Under the pieces are notes generated by a model. That model searched no databases. It worked only from the letters and a program-made list of their open reading frames with translations, and had not been told where the DNA came from. Shown one piece after another: positions 1-11,504 of a DNA stretch of 64,000 nt. The DNA comes from Vesta saturnalis (taxonomy: Eukaryota; Arthropoda; Insecta; Coleoptera; Lampyridae): assembly GCA_036346205.1 (NCBI GenBank), contig JARFJB010002473.1:211001-275000 (forward strand), written 5' to 3'. Each line of letters opens with the position of its first letter. Within the stretch, counting starts at the first letter, position 1. Made by a program: the position numbers and the translations under genes.

Positions 1-6
1 TTACAT

Positions 7-256
7 TCCCGTATACTGTACCACGTATAGTAAAGGGTCGTGTGCGTGCGCGTACGCGTGTGCACGGACACGGACACGGACACGGCTACGGGCACAGACA
101 CAAACACGGACACACGGACACAGACACAGACACAGGTACACAGACACACAGACTCACAGACACAAAGACACACAGACACACAGACACACAGACACACAGA
201 CTCACAGACACAAAGACACACAGACAAACAGGCACACAGACACACAGAGAGAATGT
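7..256. repeat. CAGACA microsatellite with conserved head block, copy 1
   Basis: A head block of about 75 bp (it contains TCGTGTGCGTGCGCGTAC) runs into GGACAC and then CAGACA/CACAGA repeats. The same head block followed by the same array recurs about 400 bp downstream, so the unit was duplicated as a whole. The open frames through it are periodic Thr/Asp/His or Cys/Val strings and are not genes. Confidence 0.9.
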
Positions 257-408
257 AAAGTAAGCCCCCCCCCTTACTTCTTGAACCATTTGAGATATCA
301 AAATGAAATTTTGGGATTATAGTAAACAATACGTTTACGACTTTTTTGAGCTATTTTGACGTCAACATTCCAGATAACACTGCGACGCCAAGTGATGTCA
401 TATTTATA

Positions 409-648
409 TTCCCGTATACTGTACGACGTATAGTAAAAGGTCGTGTGCGTGCGCGTACGCGTGTGCACGGACACGGACACGGGCACGGACACATGGGCAC
501 AGATACAGACACAAACACAGACATACAGGCACACAGACACACAGACACACAGACACACAGACACAGACAGACAGACACACAGACACACAGACACACAGAC
601 ACACAGACACAGACAGACAGACACACACACACAGACACACACACAAAC
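409..648. repeat. CAGACA microsatellite with head block, copy 2
   Basis: This is the second copy of the unit at the window start. The head block differs at a few bases and is followed by CACAGA/CAGACAGA repeats. The 150 bp between the copies is ordinary AT-rich sequence. Confidence 0.9.
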
Positions 649-1109
649 ATCGTTCATTTTAGCTTCTAAAAGGTTATTAATTTTTTAATTAAATATGAAC
701 GCAGAATTTAAAAGAAGTAAAAAAATATTTTCTCCAGTGGCATCAAAATAGGGATTTCAAAATTTCAACACCCTATATCTCAGCAACTAAGCCCTTTAAG
801 GGTTTATGTGCCTATATCAAATTTATTAATTAGACAGAGTTCTCTGGGGTAGAGCGTTGTCGGTCGAATATAGAAACACCCTGTATACTCGTATATACTA
901 GAAAAGCAGTGACGGTAGATAAATGCATCCATAAATGACATGAAAACGTTAAATCTAATTATTCAAATATTTTACACACTTGATTGTAATCACATTAATT
1001 AATTGTATAAATTAACGCTTTTAATGATGCATGGAATGTGCAATTATGTACGCACGTAAAAATAAGAAAAATATTTCGAGTGTCGCTATCTTACCCTTTT
1101 AATTGCATG
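649..1109. other. No gene seen
   Basis: AT-rich intergenic sequence. It contains the phrase ACACCCTGTATA near 880-895, the reverse complement of the TACAGGGTG motif that recurs elsewhere in the window. No coding or RNA signal was seen. Confidence 0.6.
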
Positions 1110-1500
1110 TTTGCCATGTCATACCAAACATTCCTTACCCTTATTTCTTTTTGGCACAATTCAAAAAGCGTTCTTCTTGTCCTTAATGATCAAGGCCAAG
1201 TTGATGTTATTTGTACGGATTTTACTAAGGCTTTTGATCGTATTCTCCACTAGATTATTTTTTTTAATTAGAATATTTGGCTTTGGAGGTTCCTTAATAC
1301 TTTTGCTTTGATCCTATCTAAAAAATCGTGCACAACAGATTACTGTCAATTACTTTATTTCTTCCACAATAATACCCAGCTCTGATGCGCCACAAGGCTC
1401 TAACCTCGGCTTTCTCTTGTTTTTGTTATTTATTAGCAACCTCATTGAAGAAGTTTACTACGGAACATAACTTTTTCTGGATGACGTGATACGTATATAT
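1110..1500 (+). pseudogene. Non-LTR retrotransposon reverse transcriptase fragment
   Basis: One frame reads QVDVICTDFTKAFDRILH, the RT block around the first catalytic aspartate in Jockey/CR1-type LINEs (usual form VDVIYTDFSKAFDRV). A frame change follows, then an FGFGGSL segment. Near 1380-1440 comes APQGSN followed by LFLLFI, the PQGS box. A possible FLDD box lies near 1478. Only the central RT is present. The N-terminal endonuclease, the thumb and the tail are missing, and several frameshifts or stops interrupt it. It is a dead 5'-truncated scrap, diverged from the minus-strand LINE near 28 kb. Family level is secure, clade is not. Confidence 0.75.
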
Positions 1501-2175
1501 TATATATTAATAACTCATTGATTTAGTCAAGCTTTCGAGAAAATTTATTCTCATCAACACAACTATAAAGAACAATGTTACAATTATGTAATAATTAATG
1601 TTAAATTTACCATTGTGAGGATTATAAAAAGTAGGAAAAAAGTAAAGAAGAATAATAGTATTAACAATAACTTCAAAACTTCAAAGTGATATTGTAACAA
1701 AAGAAAGTAATGTGATTCAGGATAAATTAAAAAAAAATGAATATGTCAACATTAATTGATTTAACGTTAAGAGAAAATTCTATCTAGTAGTAAAATCACT
1801 AATTTTGAAAGACCCTGTATAACATAGATCAAACTCCTATGCGCAAAACTAATACAGAGTACGCTTAAGCTTTCTATAAATAAAAATCCCGCAGTAATAA
1901 ACATTTAATTCGAGCTATAAAAAAAGTAATATCTCGAAAACCACTAAAGATAGGTATAGGAAAGAATTATGCAAAAATAATCAGAAAGTAATGTCGAACC
2001 CAAAAATTCAAAAATATACAGGGTGTCTCATTTAAAATATCAGAGATGCTGCTACTTTTACAAGCGGCAACGCTGCATCGCTGAAAATATTTAGATCATA
2101 AAACGTTACCTAGGTAACCAAATTTTCAGAGCAATCCTGTCTCGTTTTCGTTATACGTCTAACCTACCATCGACC
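1501..2175. other. No gene seen; one TACAGGGTG motif
   Basis: AT-rich sequence with scattered stops in all frames. TACAGGGTGTCTC occurs at about 2017. Nothing else recognised. Confidence 0.5.
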
Positions 2176-3765
2176 GTGCAGCGGGCGTAATGCCCTTGGT
2201 TATTACTCGTGTTATTTTCACCCCGCTACAAAAAATAATATTTGAGTTCTTTTACCATTTTTTATGTCAAAATTACTGAATAAAAGTGTTCTATTGTTTC
2301 TGTGAGACTGTAAATGATTACCTTTTTATTTACACAGGATGGGTTCAATTTATAAAGATTACCATCTACCAGTTAATTTTAATTCTGTTGCCATTTAATT
2401 TCAGTTTGAGTAAATGAACTTTAATATTTACGTTTGCGAATTCTTTTCTTACTTAGATGCATCCAACTAACTCACATGTTAAAAGAAATGGTCATTGATA
2501 TCCATTAGAAAAATTTATTACTCAATTCGATTGTCTTAATATTGTGGATTCTTATTGAGTTGACTTCTTTCTGCATTTACACATTCAATATTTGTGTAAG
2601 CTTTTAATATCGATAAGCTTTAGCAATAAAAGTATATCAAACGTTATACTCATGTAATTAAATTCAAAATCCAAACGAAAATGCATCAATGCGTTGTTTA
2701 GAATACATATATAAAAATCAAACCTATAATTTAAAATAATATTCTTAAAACTAACATGTAACAATAAAATCTTGATCAAAACTAAACAGATTGTTTTCCG
2801 TTTAATTTTGATGTTCAAATTGAAACTGAAAGAAAACCAAACACATAAATGTTTTATTTATTCACACAATCAAAAAGTTCTTACTTGTTACCTTCGTTGA
2901 AAGCGGATGATGTAACCCTGCGTTTCTTGGATCGGTGAAGAGGCCTCAAATAGGTTATTGGGATGTTCCTCCTATGATGTCAATATGCCGCTAAACTGGA
3001 ACCGCTTCCTTTGTTCTCTCAGGATGTCTTTTTGATACCTTTGTTGTGGGTTAAGATGACATCAATTTTCCTTCCAATAATTTAACGATTTTTGTACATA
3101 ATTGCTTGATATATTTACAATTGTCAATTATTACTTTAATTGTTTAATTTTAAATACAAACAGCGTGTGCGACGAACAGCAATGTTAACTACAAACCGCG
3201 AACGCTTTCTGTACATCAATAAATTCGAGTTCGATCACTGTCCTTTACATGTATTGTTCACTATTTAAACTCAACTGTTTGCCTCTCTAATACATGCAAA
3301 ACGCGTTATCTTCACTTATTACGTCACAATTATGGTGCAATACTTTTTATTATCACCCACTTGACCATACTTGCACTTTTTTATTATTTACTGTAGCCTT
3401 TTATTATTTTAATAAGGAGGGTATTTTTCTACGTCTTCCCTATTACACTACTAATTAGGTTTTAGTTGTAATTTCACAATTATAGAGCCGCGGGACAATA
3501 TAATGGTCACTCGTCTTGCGACATCGATCAAGCAACAACAACTCCTCTCTAATATAAAAACTGCCAGTTACTTTGACAGCGCCTCCTCCCTTGCAACGCA
3601 TCAATTCACTTGTAACTGACACGCTTATTTAAAAGCTTCTTAATTAATCATGTAAATACTTATTGAAAATACACTCAATCTTTTCACCTTAATAGTAATT
3701 ACATTTAAATACCAATAACCAATAACCATTTCTTTATCTAGAAAAATAATATATAACTATTTAAC
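2176..3765. repeat. Dispersed 1.5 kb repeat, copy A
   Basis: Aligns by eye along its whole length with 18215-19722 in the same orientation. Shared landmarks in order are CGGGCGTAAT, ATGATTACCTTTTTATTTA, AATTTCAGTTTG, a block around CGAACAGCA, CTTCCCTATTA and finally ATTTCTTTATCTAGAAAAAT. No long ORF is present in either copy. Copy B starts TGTACA, so a solo long terminal repeat of an LTR retrotransposon is one possibility, but neither a clean CA end nor a target duplication was found. Confidence 0.75.
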
Positions 3766-4655
3766 CTCGTATGATTTAGCGCGAAATTTTGAATTTTGTA
3801 AGGCTCCGGTTACAATCGGTACTGTACAACTGTTACTGAACAACTGAACTCACAGATCAATATTTTCTGCCTCTTTCAGCATGGATATCGTTTCTTGTAC
3901 GTTTACGTGCATTCCTGACATAAAGATCGGATGCCTAGTACGGATGCTTTTAGCACATATTACGAAATCGGTTGGATAGTAGTAGTATGGTATACTGTGA
4001 CAGCACACTAGAAGATAATGACAATATTTTATAAACCATAGACATATACGAAAGTAATATACATGGATGTAAAATTCGTAAGATAACATAATATTTAAAA
4101 CGTGTGAAAGTGCAAAAGGACGAGATGTTAAAATAATTGTCAAATTTTAGCCAAAGAATTTCAATGATTTTATGCAATTAGATATTAGATTGATTAATAA
4201 GTTGACAACTTATTAATCAATGATATATAAAATTATGGGCAGATAATGTGCGCATGCGCTCCACGTTTTAACTTAAAATATATTCTAAACTTTTAAGTTT
4301 TGAGATTTGTCAATTGTTTTTTTTTGTTTATCTTTTGACAACAGCTTAAATAATTATTAAAAACCTGTTGAACATGAGTAAATTATTTTCACATAATTTT
4401 TATGATACCTAATTGCATAAAATAATTGAAATTTTATGTGGCAGTTTTTAATTTTCAGTTTCACACGCGGATTTGACACTGCGCCGACTAAAATTTTCTG
4501 CCGTTTCGTTTTCGATGGGTTTCTTGTTTTCAATATCCTACAAATTGACATAAAGGACCCCGCACCCAAGTAATGGAAAAATGGCGACCGGTTAAATTTT
4601 CCGAAACTTTGGTATGTTGTTGTACTCGATTTAGTAACCAAAAGTGTCAATGGGT
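3766..4655. other. No gene seen
   Basis: AT-rich sequence. The short open frames on the minus strand have no recognisable domain. A short inverted repeat built on TTGATTAATAAGTTG / CAACTTATTAATCAA lies at about 4190-4220. Confidence 0.5.
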
Positions 4656-5840
4656 CCAACTCAATCTAATGACTAGTTTTCGAGATACAGGGTGTTATTG
4701 AAAAATGCCCAGTTTTTAGGAATTAAACTTAAGAGCTAGATTACATTTCTGTTGCATAAATACGTTTACTGCATATTTAAGTAATACATTAGTAAATACA
4801 TATAATTCAAAATATTTATAACTACAGGGTGATTCACAAATATATGAAGGTAGTTTTTTGCACAAACTCACTATTTTCAGTATAACTTCAGGGAACCATT
4901 TTTTGAAAAGGTACTATCCAATATGGTATTTTGACGATAAAATGTTGCACAAAAAAAAATTATTATACAGGATGTTTTACAGAATGAGCCACAATATACA
5001 ATTATTTTTTTTATGACTTAATTCAAAACGCTGTACTTTCAAATTATTTTTTGAGAAAGTTGATACTATTAGTATTTGTATACATAAGCTTCCATGTATA
5101 CAGGATGATTTATTTATTAAAAGTTATTGTATTTTAAGAAAAGCAAACCATGAATACCCTGTATTTAAAAATTTCCTCGGTTAAATGCAACCATTTGCCA
5201 GTATATATTATTTGTAGTAGCCTCTTAAGAGTTATGAATTTCAAATCCGATAGTATGACCAGTTTTCGAGATATAAAGCGTAAAAGTTGAGAAATGTTGA
5301 ATTTGTTAGTTTTTCTTATTTAAACTGAAAAGCTAAATTGATTTTATGTTACCAATATAAGTGTAATGTAAGCTTAGTTCGATGTACATTAAGAGTTCCG
5401 CAAAAAATATTTACTGTTACAGGGTGATTCACGAATTAATTACAATAGCTCTTTGCAAACACTCAATATCTCTACAATTTTGCCATATATATTTTGTTCA
5501 TATCTACCCACTCACAATTTCGCAATCTATACTGTTCAGACAGGGTGAACCATAAATGCATACTGTCAGCTACCGAAAATAAATAGGCTTTGAAATTATT
5601 ACAACGATACCTTGTATTTGGTGAGTGACTTTTATGTTAATTTAATAATATTACATTAAGTACGCATGAACATAATATACAGGGTGATTTGGTTGTTTTA
5701 TAATTACCTACAAATATATCACACCTTGTTCCGATGTACGTGACAAGTTTTATACACTAGGCAATATAGGTGTTGTCTATGTCAACTGGAGGATGTCCTG
5801 CAATTTGTCTTCTAAGACTTGTAGAAAATCAATAGTTTCT
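4656..5840. repeat. Diverged tandem duplication, about 590-bp unit
   Basis: Two units can be paired: the phrase AGTTTTCGAGATA at 4672 and 5264, TACAGGGTGATTCAC at 4823 and 5418, a degenerate ACAGG.TG at about 4968 and 5540, and TATACAGG.TGATTT at about 5098 and 5677. Each pair is about 575-595 bp apart. The units are strongly diverged, so the duplication is old. Each unit carries several ACAGGGTG-type motifs. Confidence 0.65.
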
Positions 5841-7085
5841 ACCCTATTTAAAATGTCTATCACACTCATAACAGGTTAACCGGTTTGCGAAAATCATTTT
5901 CAATGAAAATAAACACACTCAAAGTTGAAAGTCACAACAAAACTACATACCGAGTTAAACAGCATAAAATAATGATAAACTTGGTAAGAATCTGACAACA
6001 GTAATATGTCATTTATTTTCACTGAGGTAACTAGTTGAGTACAGCCAACTATGATTAATTCTCCTTTAATATTAACATTTAGGCATTGTAACAGTGATAT
6101 AATTATTGGAATGCATCTGTTTTATTGTTAAATCAGAAGCAATTTGTATAAAATATTTTATGGTCAACTACAAAGTATTGCAAAAAGTAGTAGCATCTTA
6201 AACTAATTTTTGAAGGATGTTTTTTGATTTATTTATTGATACATAAACCTTTCATGTGACCATTTTCGTTAAAAAATACGTCGGCAAAGTAAGGGAAACC
6301 CTACAATTTCTTAGTCATATGCTGAACAAAAATATGGCACGACCTTCCAACCCACAAAATGGAAATTAAAACAAATGTAATAATTTTAATAACATTGTTT
6401 TAAAATAATTATGCAACCTCTTTTATAATAAGTTCAATACGAACATAAACAACAGTGTAAAAACAAAAACATTGAGCCATGTCAGACAGACGTTTAAAAC
6501 TGCATTCCAATGAAATCATTTTAATTATAATTTTTTTTTTGAGTAACTATGCAGCCAGTTTCATACTTCATAACGAAAACAGGCAACATTGTAAAAACAA
6601 AAATTTCATTTCAGAAAAAAAAGATTAATAGATGTCAACTTAAAAAAAAATTCCAAAGCCGCCGGCCCGCTTCTATAAGATATCAATTGTACGGTTTAAA
6701 CATTTTCATTCATGTATAATTATTTTTTAGACTTACGTTCCGTTATATTCAGCAACTTTATAAAGAAAAGTTATGTAAAATTAAATTTTCTTTAAAAAAT
6801 ATATGTATACTTTTTCTTGTAATATTAATCGTTATTCAGATATTGAAAAAAGACTTAATACATGAATTCTACCTTAGGAATTTTTTTGCCGCTAAATTAA
6901 GCGTCGTATCAAAAAATTGCATAGAACATAATTATTCGATATGTTTAAGGTCTATGTTTGAGCATTTTTATATCTTTGAAATATGCATTTGTTTTAACAC
7001 TACCGCTGGATTTCTTCCAAAATCTAATCAGATCTAAGTCCAGTGAAAACAAGCTTAAATACAAAAGTTTAAGCCCGTAGGTATT
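5841..7085. other. No gene seen
   Basis: AT-rich with poly-A and poly-T runs. A 64-codon frame at 6843-7037 on the plus strand has no recognisable domain and ordinary AT-rich composition. Confidence 0.5.
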
Positions 7086-7088
7086 TTC

Positions 7089-7330
7089 GTGAATACTAAC
7101 ACACGCACACACGCACGCACGTACGCAGGCACGCACGCACACAGCACATACGTATACACGCACATGCACACACGCACATACGCACACACGCAACACGCAC
7201 AAACGCACAAACGCACAAACGCACACACCACACACGCACACAGCACACGCACACACGCACACACGCACACACCACACACGCACACAGCACACACGCACAC
7301 ACACACACACACACACACGCACACACGCAC

Positions 7331-7362
<32 letters not shown>
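7089..7362. repeat. CA/CACACG microsatellite, outer left arm
   Basis: Alternating CA with CACACG, CACGCACG and CACAAACG variants. Open in several frames only because of its periodicity. Confidence 0.95.
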
Positions 7363-7366
<4 letters not shown>

Positions 7367-7821
7367 GATTCACGTTATATGGATTTTATCAGTTGGGATT
7401 AATTTCTAATCTGAAATAAGAGTGACGTAATCTAATTTTATTTGAAATTTCATGGAGAGCATCATCGAGATTTTGAGATACAATCACCTCATCGTCTTCA
7501 CCTTGAATGATTATATTGTAACAACCTATAAAAGTAGCTAATAACCCCTGACAGCTTTTATCAGACACTATTATTATTATTATTACATGGACATGAGGTT
7601 AGCCCTAAACGAACTGGTTTCAACTCGGCTCTGGAAATGCTGCACACGCTTCAAATCTTTCAGCTCCTTCTCAGAAGCTGTATTCATTTCCTTCAATTTT
7701 TATCTGCATTCTGTTTCGAGACTGTAGTACATTTTCTAATATATAAACAGAATCTTCAATACTGTGATACGTGTAGCAGCAAAACACATTAGCTAGCTAG
7801 TTTCACCTCTATATTATTTTG

Positions 7822-8100
7822 CACGTACGCACGTCCGTACGCACGCACGCACACTCGCACGCACGCACGTACGCACGCTCGCACGTACGTACGCACGCAC
7901 GCTCGCGCGCACGCACCTACGCACGCACGTACGCACGCTCGCTCGCACGTACGCACGCTCGCACGTACGCACGGTCGCACGCACGCACGCACGTACGCAC
8001 ACACACACACACGAGAGTGCGTAAACACGCAAACGAAAAAACACGCAAACGCAAAAAACACACTAACACGCGAACACGAAAACACGCTAAAGCGAAAAAG
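7822..8100. repeat. CACG/CTCG array and ACACGCAAACG tract, inner left arm
   Basis: CGTACG/CACGCTCG repeats grade into CACACACA and then an A-rich ACACGCAAACGCAAAA tract. The complement lies at 8760-9185. Confidence 0.9.
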
Positions 8101-8343
8101 ACGGCCGTCTTAGGAGAAAGGAGAAACAAACCATAAAAGAGACGTTTAGATTAATAAAACATGTCCCTAGGGGCGATGTTAGAGCGCGGTTAGGTCAATA
8201 CTTCAGATATCCCCCGAAGATAACCGATTCTACCCGAACATTGACGAGCGCGCTTGCGCACAAGACCCTAGGCTACCTGCGTACTTGTTTCTCGTGTGTT
8301 TCGCTCTTTAAAGTGTAACTGTCATCGAGTGAGCATTATTATA

Positions 8344-8541
8344 ATGTATTCTCCTGTTTATGAGCCAACATCAGCGGACATTAAAGATTTTACTGACTTG
8401 TTAATAAACTATTACAACATAACCGTTCAAGATAATGTTGAAAGTGATGACGTGGTTGAGCTGAATGTATCTCACATCCAAGGTGATGGTGATGGTTCAC
8501 AGAAGAGAAAAAAGAGCGATGAGATAGGGGAGAAGGGCTAA
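8344..8541 (+). CDS. Small acidic/basic ORF in the palindrome spacer, unknown function
   Basis: Not recognised. It encodes 65 residues from the ATG at 8344, beginning MYSPVYEPTSADIKDF. A possible Leu/Tyr-rich helix follows, then an acidic stretch (residues 37-44) and a basic QKRKKS motif. The stop at 8539 is followed in the same frame by SQNH, seven Asp and a Lys-rich run ending at a TAA near 8620, so an older protein of about 93 residues may have been cut by one nonsense change. A block containing YYNITVQ resembles the YNIIIQ frame in the right arm (9566-9736), tying it to the surrounding element. The sequence upstream (8160-8340) is more GC-rich than its surroundings and could be a promoter or leader. 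It may be a transposon accessory gene or a chance frame. Confidence 0.35.
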   Translation: MYSPVYEPTSADIKDFTDLLINYYNITVQDNVESDDVVELNVSHIQGDGDGSQKRKKSDEIGEKG

Positions 8542-8759
8542 TCTCAAAATCACGATGATGATGATGATGACGACGAATCACGGTTCAAGAAGAAGAAGAA
8601 AACCGATAAAGCATGTTATTAAATAATAATCATGTATTGTTGTTTATAATAATAATAATATATTTTCAAACGTTAAGCTTTCCTTCAATTTTGTTAATAA
8701 ACTTGTTTTTTTCCTAACGGTGCTCCACCGTCTTGATTCATGTTTGCAGGTTTACGAGT

Positions 8760-8995
8760 TCTCGCTTTAGCGTATTTTCGTTTTGCGTGTTTTTCTTGTG
8801 TTGGCGTGTTTTCGTTTGTGTGTTTTCGATTTACGCGTTTTCGCATTTGTGTGTCTTCGCGTTTGCGTATTTTCGTGATATCGTTTTGGTTTGTGTGTTT
8901 TTGTGTTAGCGTGTTTTCGCTTTAGCGTGTTTTCGTGATTGCGTGTTAGTTTTTTTTTGCGTTTGCGTGTTTTTGCGTTTGCGTGTTTACGCACT

Positions 8996-9034
<39 letters not shown>

Positions 9035-9185
9035 TGCGTGTGTGTGTGTGTGTGTGGTGGCGTGCGTGCGAGCGTGCGTACGTGCGTGCTTACGTACGTG
9101 CGAGCGTGTGTACGTGCGTGCGAGCGTGCGTGCGTATGTACGTGCGTGCGTACGGACGTGCGTACGTGCATGCGTGCGTGTTTTC
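8760..9185. repeat. GTGT/CGTG array and CGTGTTTTCG tract, inner right arm
   Basis: Complement of the inner left array. A TTTTCG-containing tract (8760-8995) is followed by TG and CGTGCGTGCGAG repeats (9000-9185). Confidence 0.9.
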
Positions 9186-9422
9186 GTTTTGATCCTCGTG
9201 CTAAAGCAGTACTTGTCGATTGTATGTAGTTATTGGCACTATTGTGTTGACTAAAAGCTATAATTGGAAACGCTGCTTGCTATGCTCAGTCCGTGGAGTT
9301 ATGTTTAATTAGCTTTTTTGACAGATGTATTTATTTATGATAAGGTCAAGCTTGCATGTAAAATAATATAGAGGTGAAACTAGCTAGCTAATATGTTTTG
9401 CTGCTACACATATCACAGTATT

Positions 9423-9736
9423 GAAAATGTACTACAGTCTCGAAACAGAATGCAGATAAAAATTGAAGGAAATAAATACGGTACAGCTTCTGAGAAGGAG
9501 CTGATAGATTTGAAGCGCGTGCAGCATTTCCAGAGCCGAGTTGAAACCAGTTAATTTAGGGGTAACCTCATGTCCATGTAATAATAATAATAGTGTCTGA
9601 TAAAAGCTCTCAGGGGTTATTAGCTACTTTTATAGGTTGTTACAATATAATCATTCAAGGTGAAGACGATGAGGTGATTATATCTCAAAATCTCGATGAT
9701 GATGCTCTCCATGAAATTTCAAATAAAATTAGATAA
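9423..9736 (+). pseudogene. Coding relics in the palindrome right arm
   Basis: Two adjacent open frames. The first (9423-9554) contains SEKELIDLKRVQHFQSR and ends at TAA. The second (9566-9736) contains LLATFIGCYNIIIQ followed by an acidic GEDDEV and a DDD run. The second resembles part of the spacer ORF. The left arm holds the same sequence on the minus strand (about 7450-7740) with a 5-bp deletion that breaks the first frame. The family is unknown. The charged, non-repetitive composition favours genuine protein ancestry. Confidence 0.4.
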
Positions 9737-9833
9737 CATCACTCTTATTTCAGATTAGAAATTTTTTTAAAAACGTTTTTTTGACATTGCTATTAATCCC
9801 AACTGATAAAAATCCATATAACGTGAATCACAT

Positions 9834-9914
<81 letters not shown>

Positions 9915-9915
<1 letters not shown>

Positions 9916-10940
9916 CGTAATTGAGTTTACAATAGTTTTATGTAATCTGAAGGTTCAATTATTTAAAATAATTTTTGCGTTAGTAAAATTGTAAGTACAA
10001 CATGATTGTTAAATACGAATAGCGGTATTCCGGTTTTCTGTATTACTTCCTAAAATAGGTAATGATCGGTATGTAATGGGCTGTTTATATCTAGCCATTC
10101 ACAATCGTATTTTAGTGAGACACGTTGTATAAAAAATATTTCAGTTCAACGCATGGTACAGCAAAAGGAAAAAAACTTCTAAAGGTAAGCGTATTATTCT
10201 TAATATATGTTTTTTTTTACCTGATATTGCTAACAAAAATGTCGATAAAGATCTTTAAAAATGTATTATTACGTTTATAGGATGACGTCATAGCATCAGC
10301 TCTACAAAATAGTAGATACGCACGTATTCGTGGATTTTAAACTTGTAGTTATTGTTAATCCACGTATAATAATAAACCATTAAAACCTTTTGCCTTTTAT
10401 TTCCATTATGGCAGTTTGATATTCTTAAAAACAAGTTAATTTAATTTAACTCTATGTTATATATAATTATCACTTTTTAATGGGTTTTTACAACTGTTAA
10501 TGAACACGTTACAATGAAACAGTTTTGTGTGTATGTAATTGAACATGCAAATAAATCAGATATGATGTTCCGAATGTATAGGTGATGACTGCTTAGAGAA
10601 TCTGCCTATACATAAAGCATCACTGTATTAGGGTAGAAATTATTTATTATTATTTCAAGTCATATTTAATTAGACTTTAATGTATTCAGTTTGAACTGTG
10701 ATCTGGTTTCCGCAAACTGTAAGACATAATTTCAGTTGATTGATTGAGATTGATCTGGTGATCGATTGTGATTTTGTTTTAGATTGATTAATTAATTGAT
10801 TTTTTGTGTGTGAGAAAGAGCCGAAAGAGAAAGGGTGAGAGAGGAACAAGATAGAGCAAGTGAGAGAGGTGTGTATTATCAACTTCTATTATAGAAAATG
10901 TTCATTAGTCTATACGCCGCTACATGGCACTAAAAATCAA
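9915..10940. other. No gene seen
   Basis: AT-rich. A GATTGATT-rich patch lies at 10735-10800 and a purine-rich GAGAAAGAG patch at 10810-10870. No coding or RNA signal. Confidence 0.5.
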
Positions 10941-10944
10941 TTTT

Positions 10945-11270
10945 AACTCAAAGGGGCCAGGGCGCAAACCCTGATACAAGTCTTGTCTTACAAGAACCTC
11001 CTTACTATTAGAATACAATTTTGTATGACGGGGCGAAGGCCTACAGCTGTAAGATTAAGTTAGAACCCTCATACGATTGCATCAAGGGGGCCACGAAAGG
11101 TATAAGCTCTACACTTGTCTTATAAGGTTAGGGTTCCCATACCATCTCCGGCCAGGGGGCGAAGGCCTGAGAACAAGTTGCGAAGCCCTACACGTGTCTT
11201 ACAAGAACCTCCTTATTAGAAATACAGCGTTTTCTCGTATAGGTAAAAGATCATCCAATAGCATGTGACC
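10945..11270. repeat. Minisatellite related to the 38.6 kb array, inverted
   Basis: About three degenerate units of roughly 100 bp share GGCCAGGG.GC, CTTGTCTTACAAGAACCTCC and TATTAGAATAC. Their reverse complement matches the array at 38645-38965 (GTATTCTAATAAGGAGG and ACTTGTAAGACAGGTATAG). GC content is above its surroundings. Confidence 0.75.
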
Positions 11271-11504
11271 ATTTTAAAACAATAGGATCGATAATTTTAA
11301 TAATAATATCTTATTAATTATGCAATTTCCAACATTGTATGCGTGTGCAATTGCCTAACCTTCAGGGGCACTGCTCTTAATATAGCCAGAAGAACCTTAA
11401 TTAGATGACCATCAAAAAATAACCCTAAGACCAACTCCAAGTCCAGGTCCAGCCCCAGCACCAAGACCTGCCCCCCCCAACGTGAGCATGTGCAAAAAGG
11501 CTCT

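Larger units (their letters stand above)
7089..9914. repeat. Large nested inverted repeat (foldback-like)
   Basis: The two halves are reverse complements. From outside inward: a CA/CACACG array (7089-7362) facing a TG array (9837-9914); a mostly non-simple arm (7363-7822) facing 9358-9836; a CACG/CTCG array (7822-8013) facing 9000-9185; and an A-rich ACACGCAAACG tract facing its complement (to about 8110 and from about 8720). The spacer is about 600 bp. Recognisable arm phrases include GCTAGCTAGTTTCACCTCTA on the left and its complement at 9371. The structure resembles foldback elements. No target duplication was found. Confidence 0.85.

Noticed and set aside
7089..9200. CRISPR or spaced-repeat array
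   Set aside because: Repeats are microsatellites with no regular unique spacers, in a eukaryotic setting.
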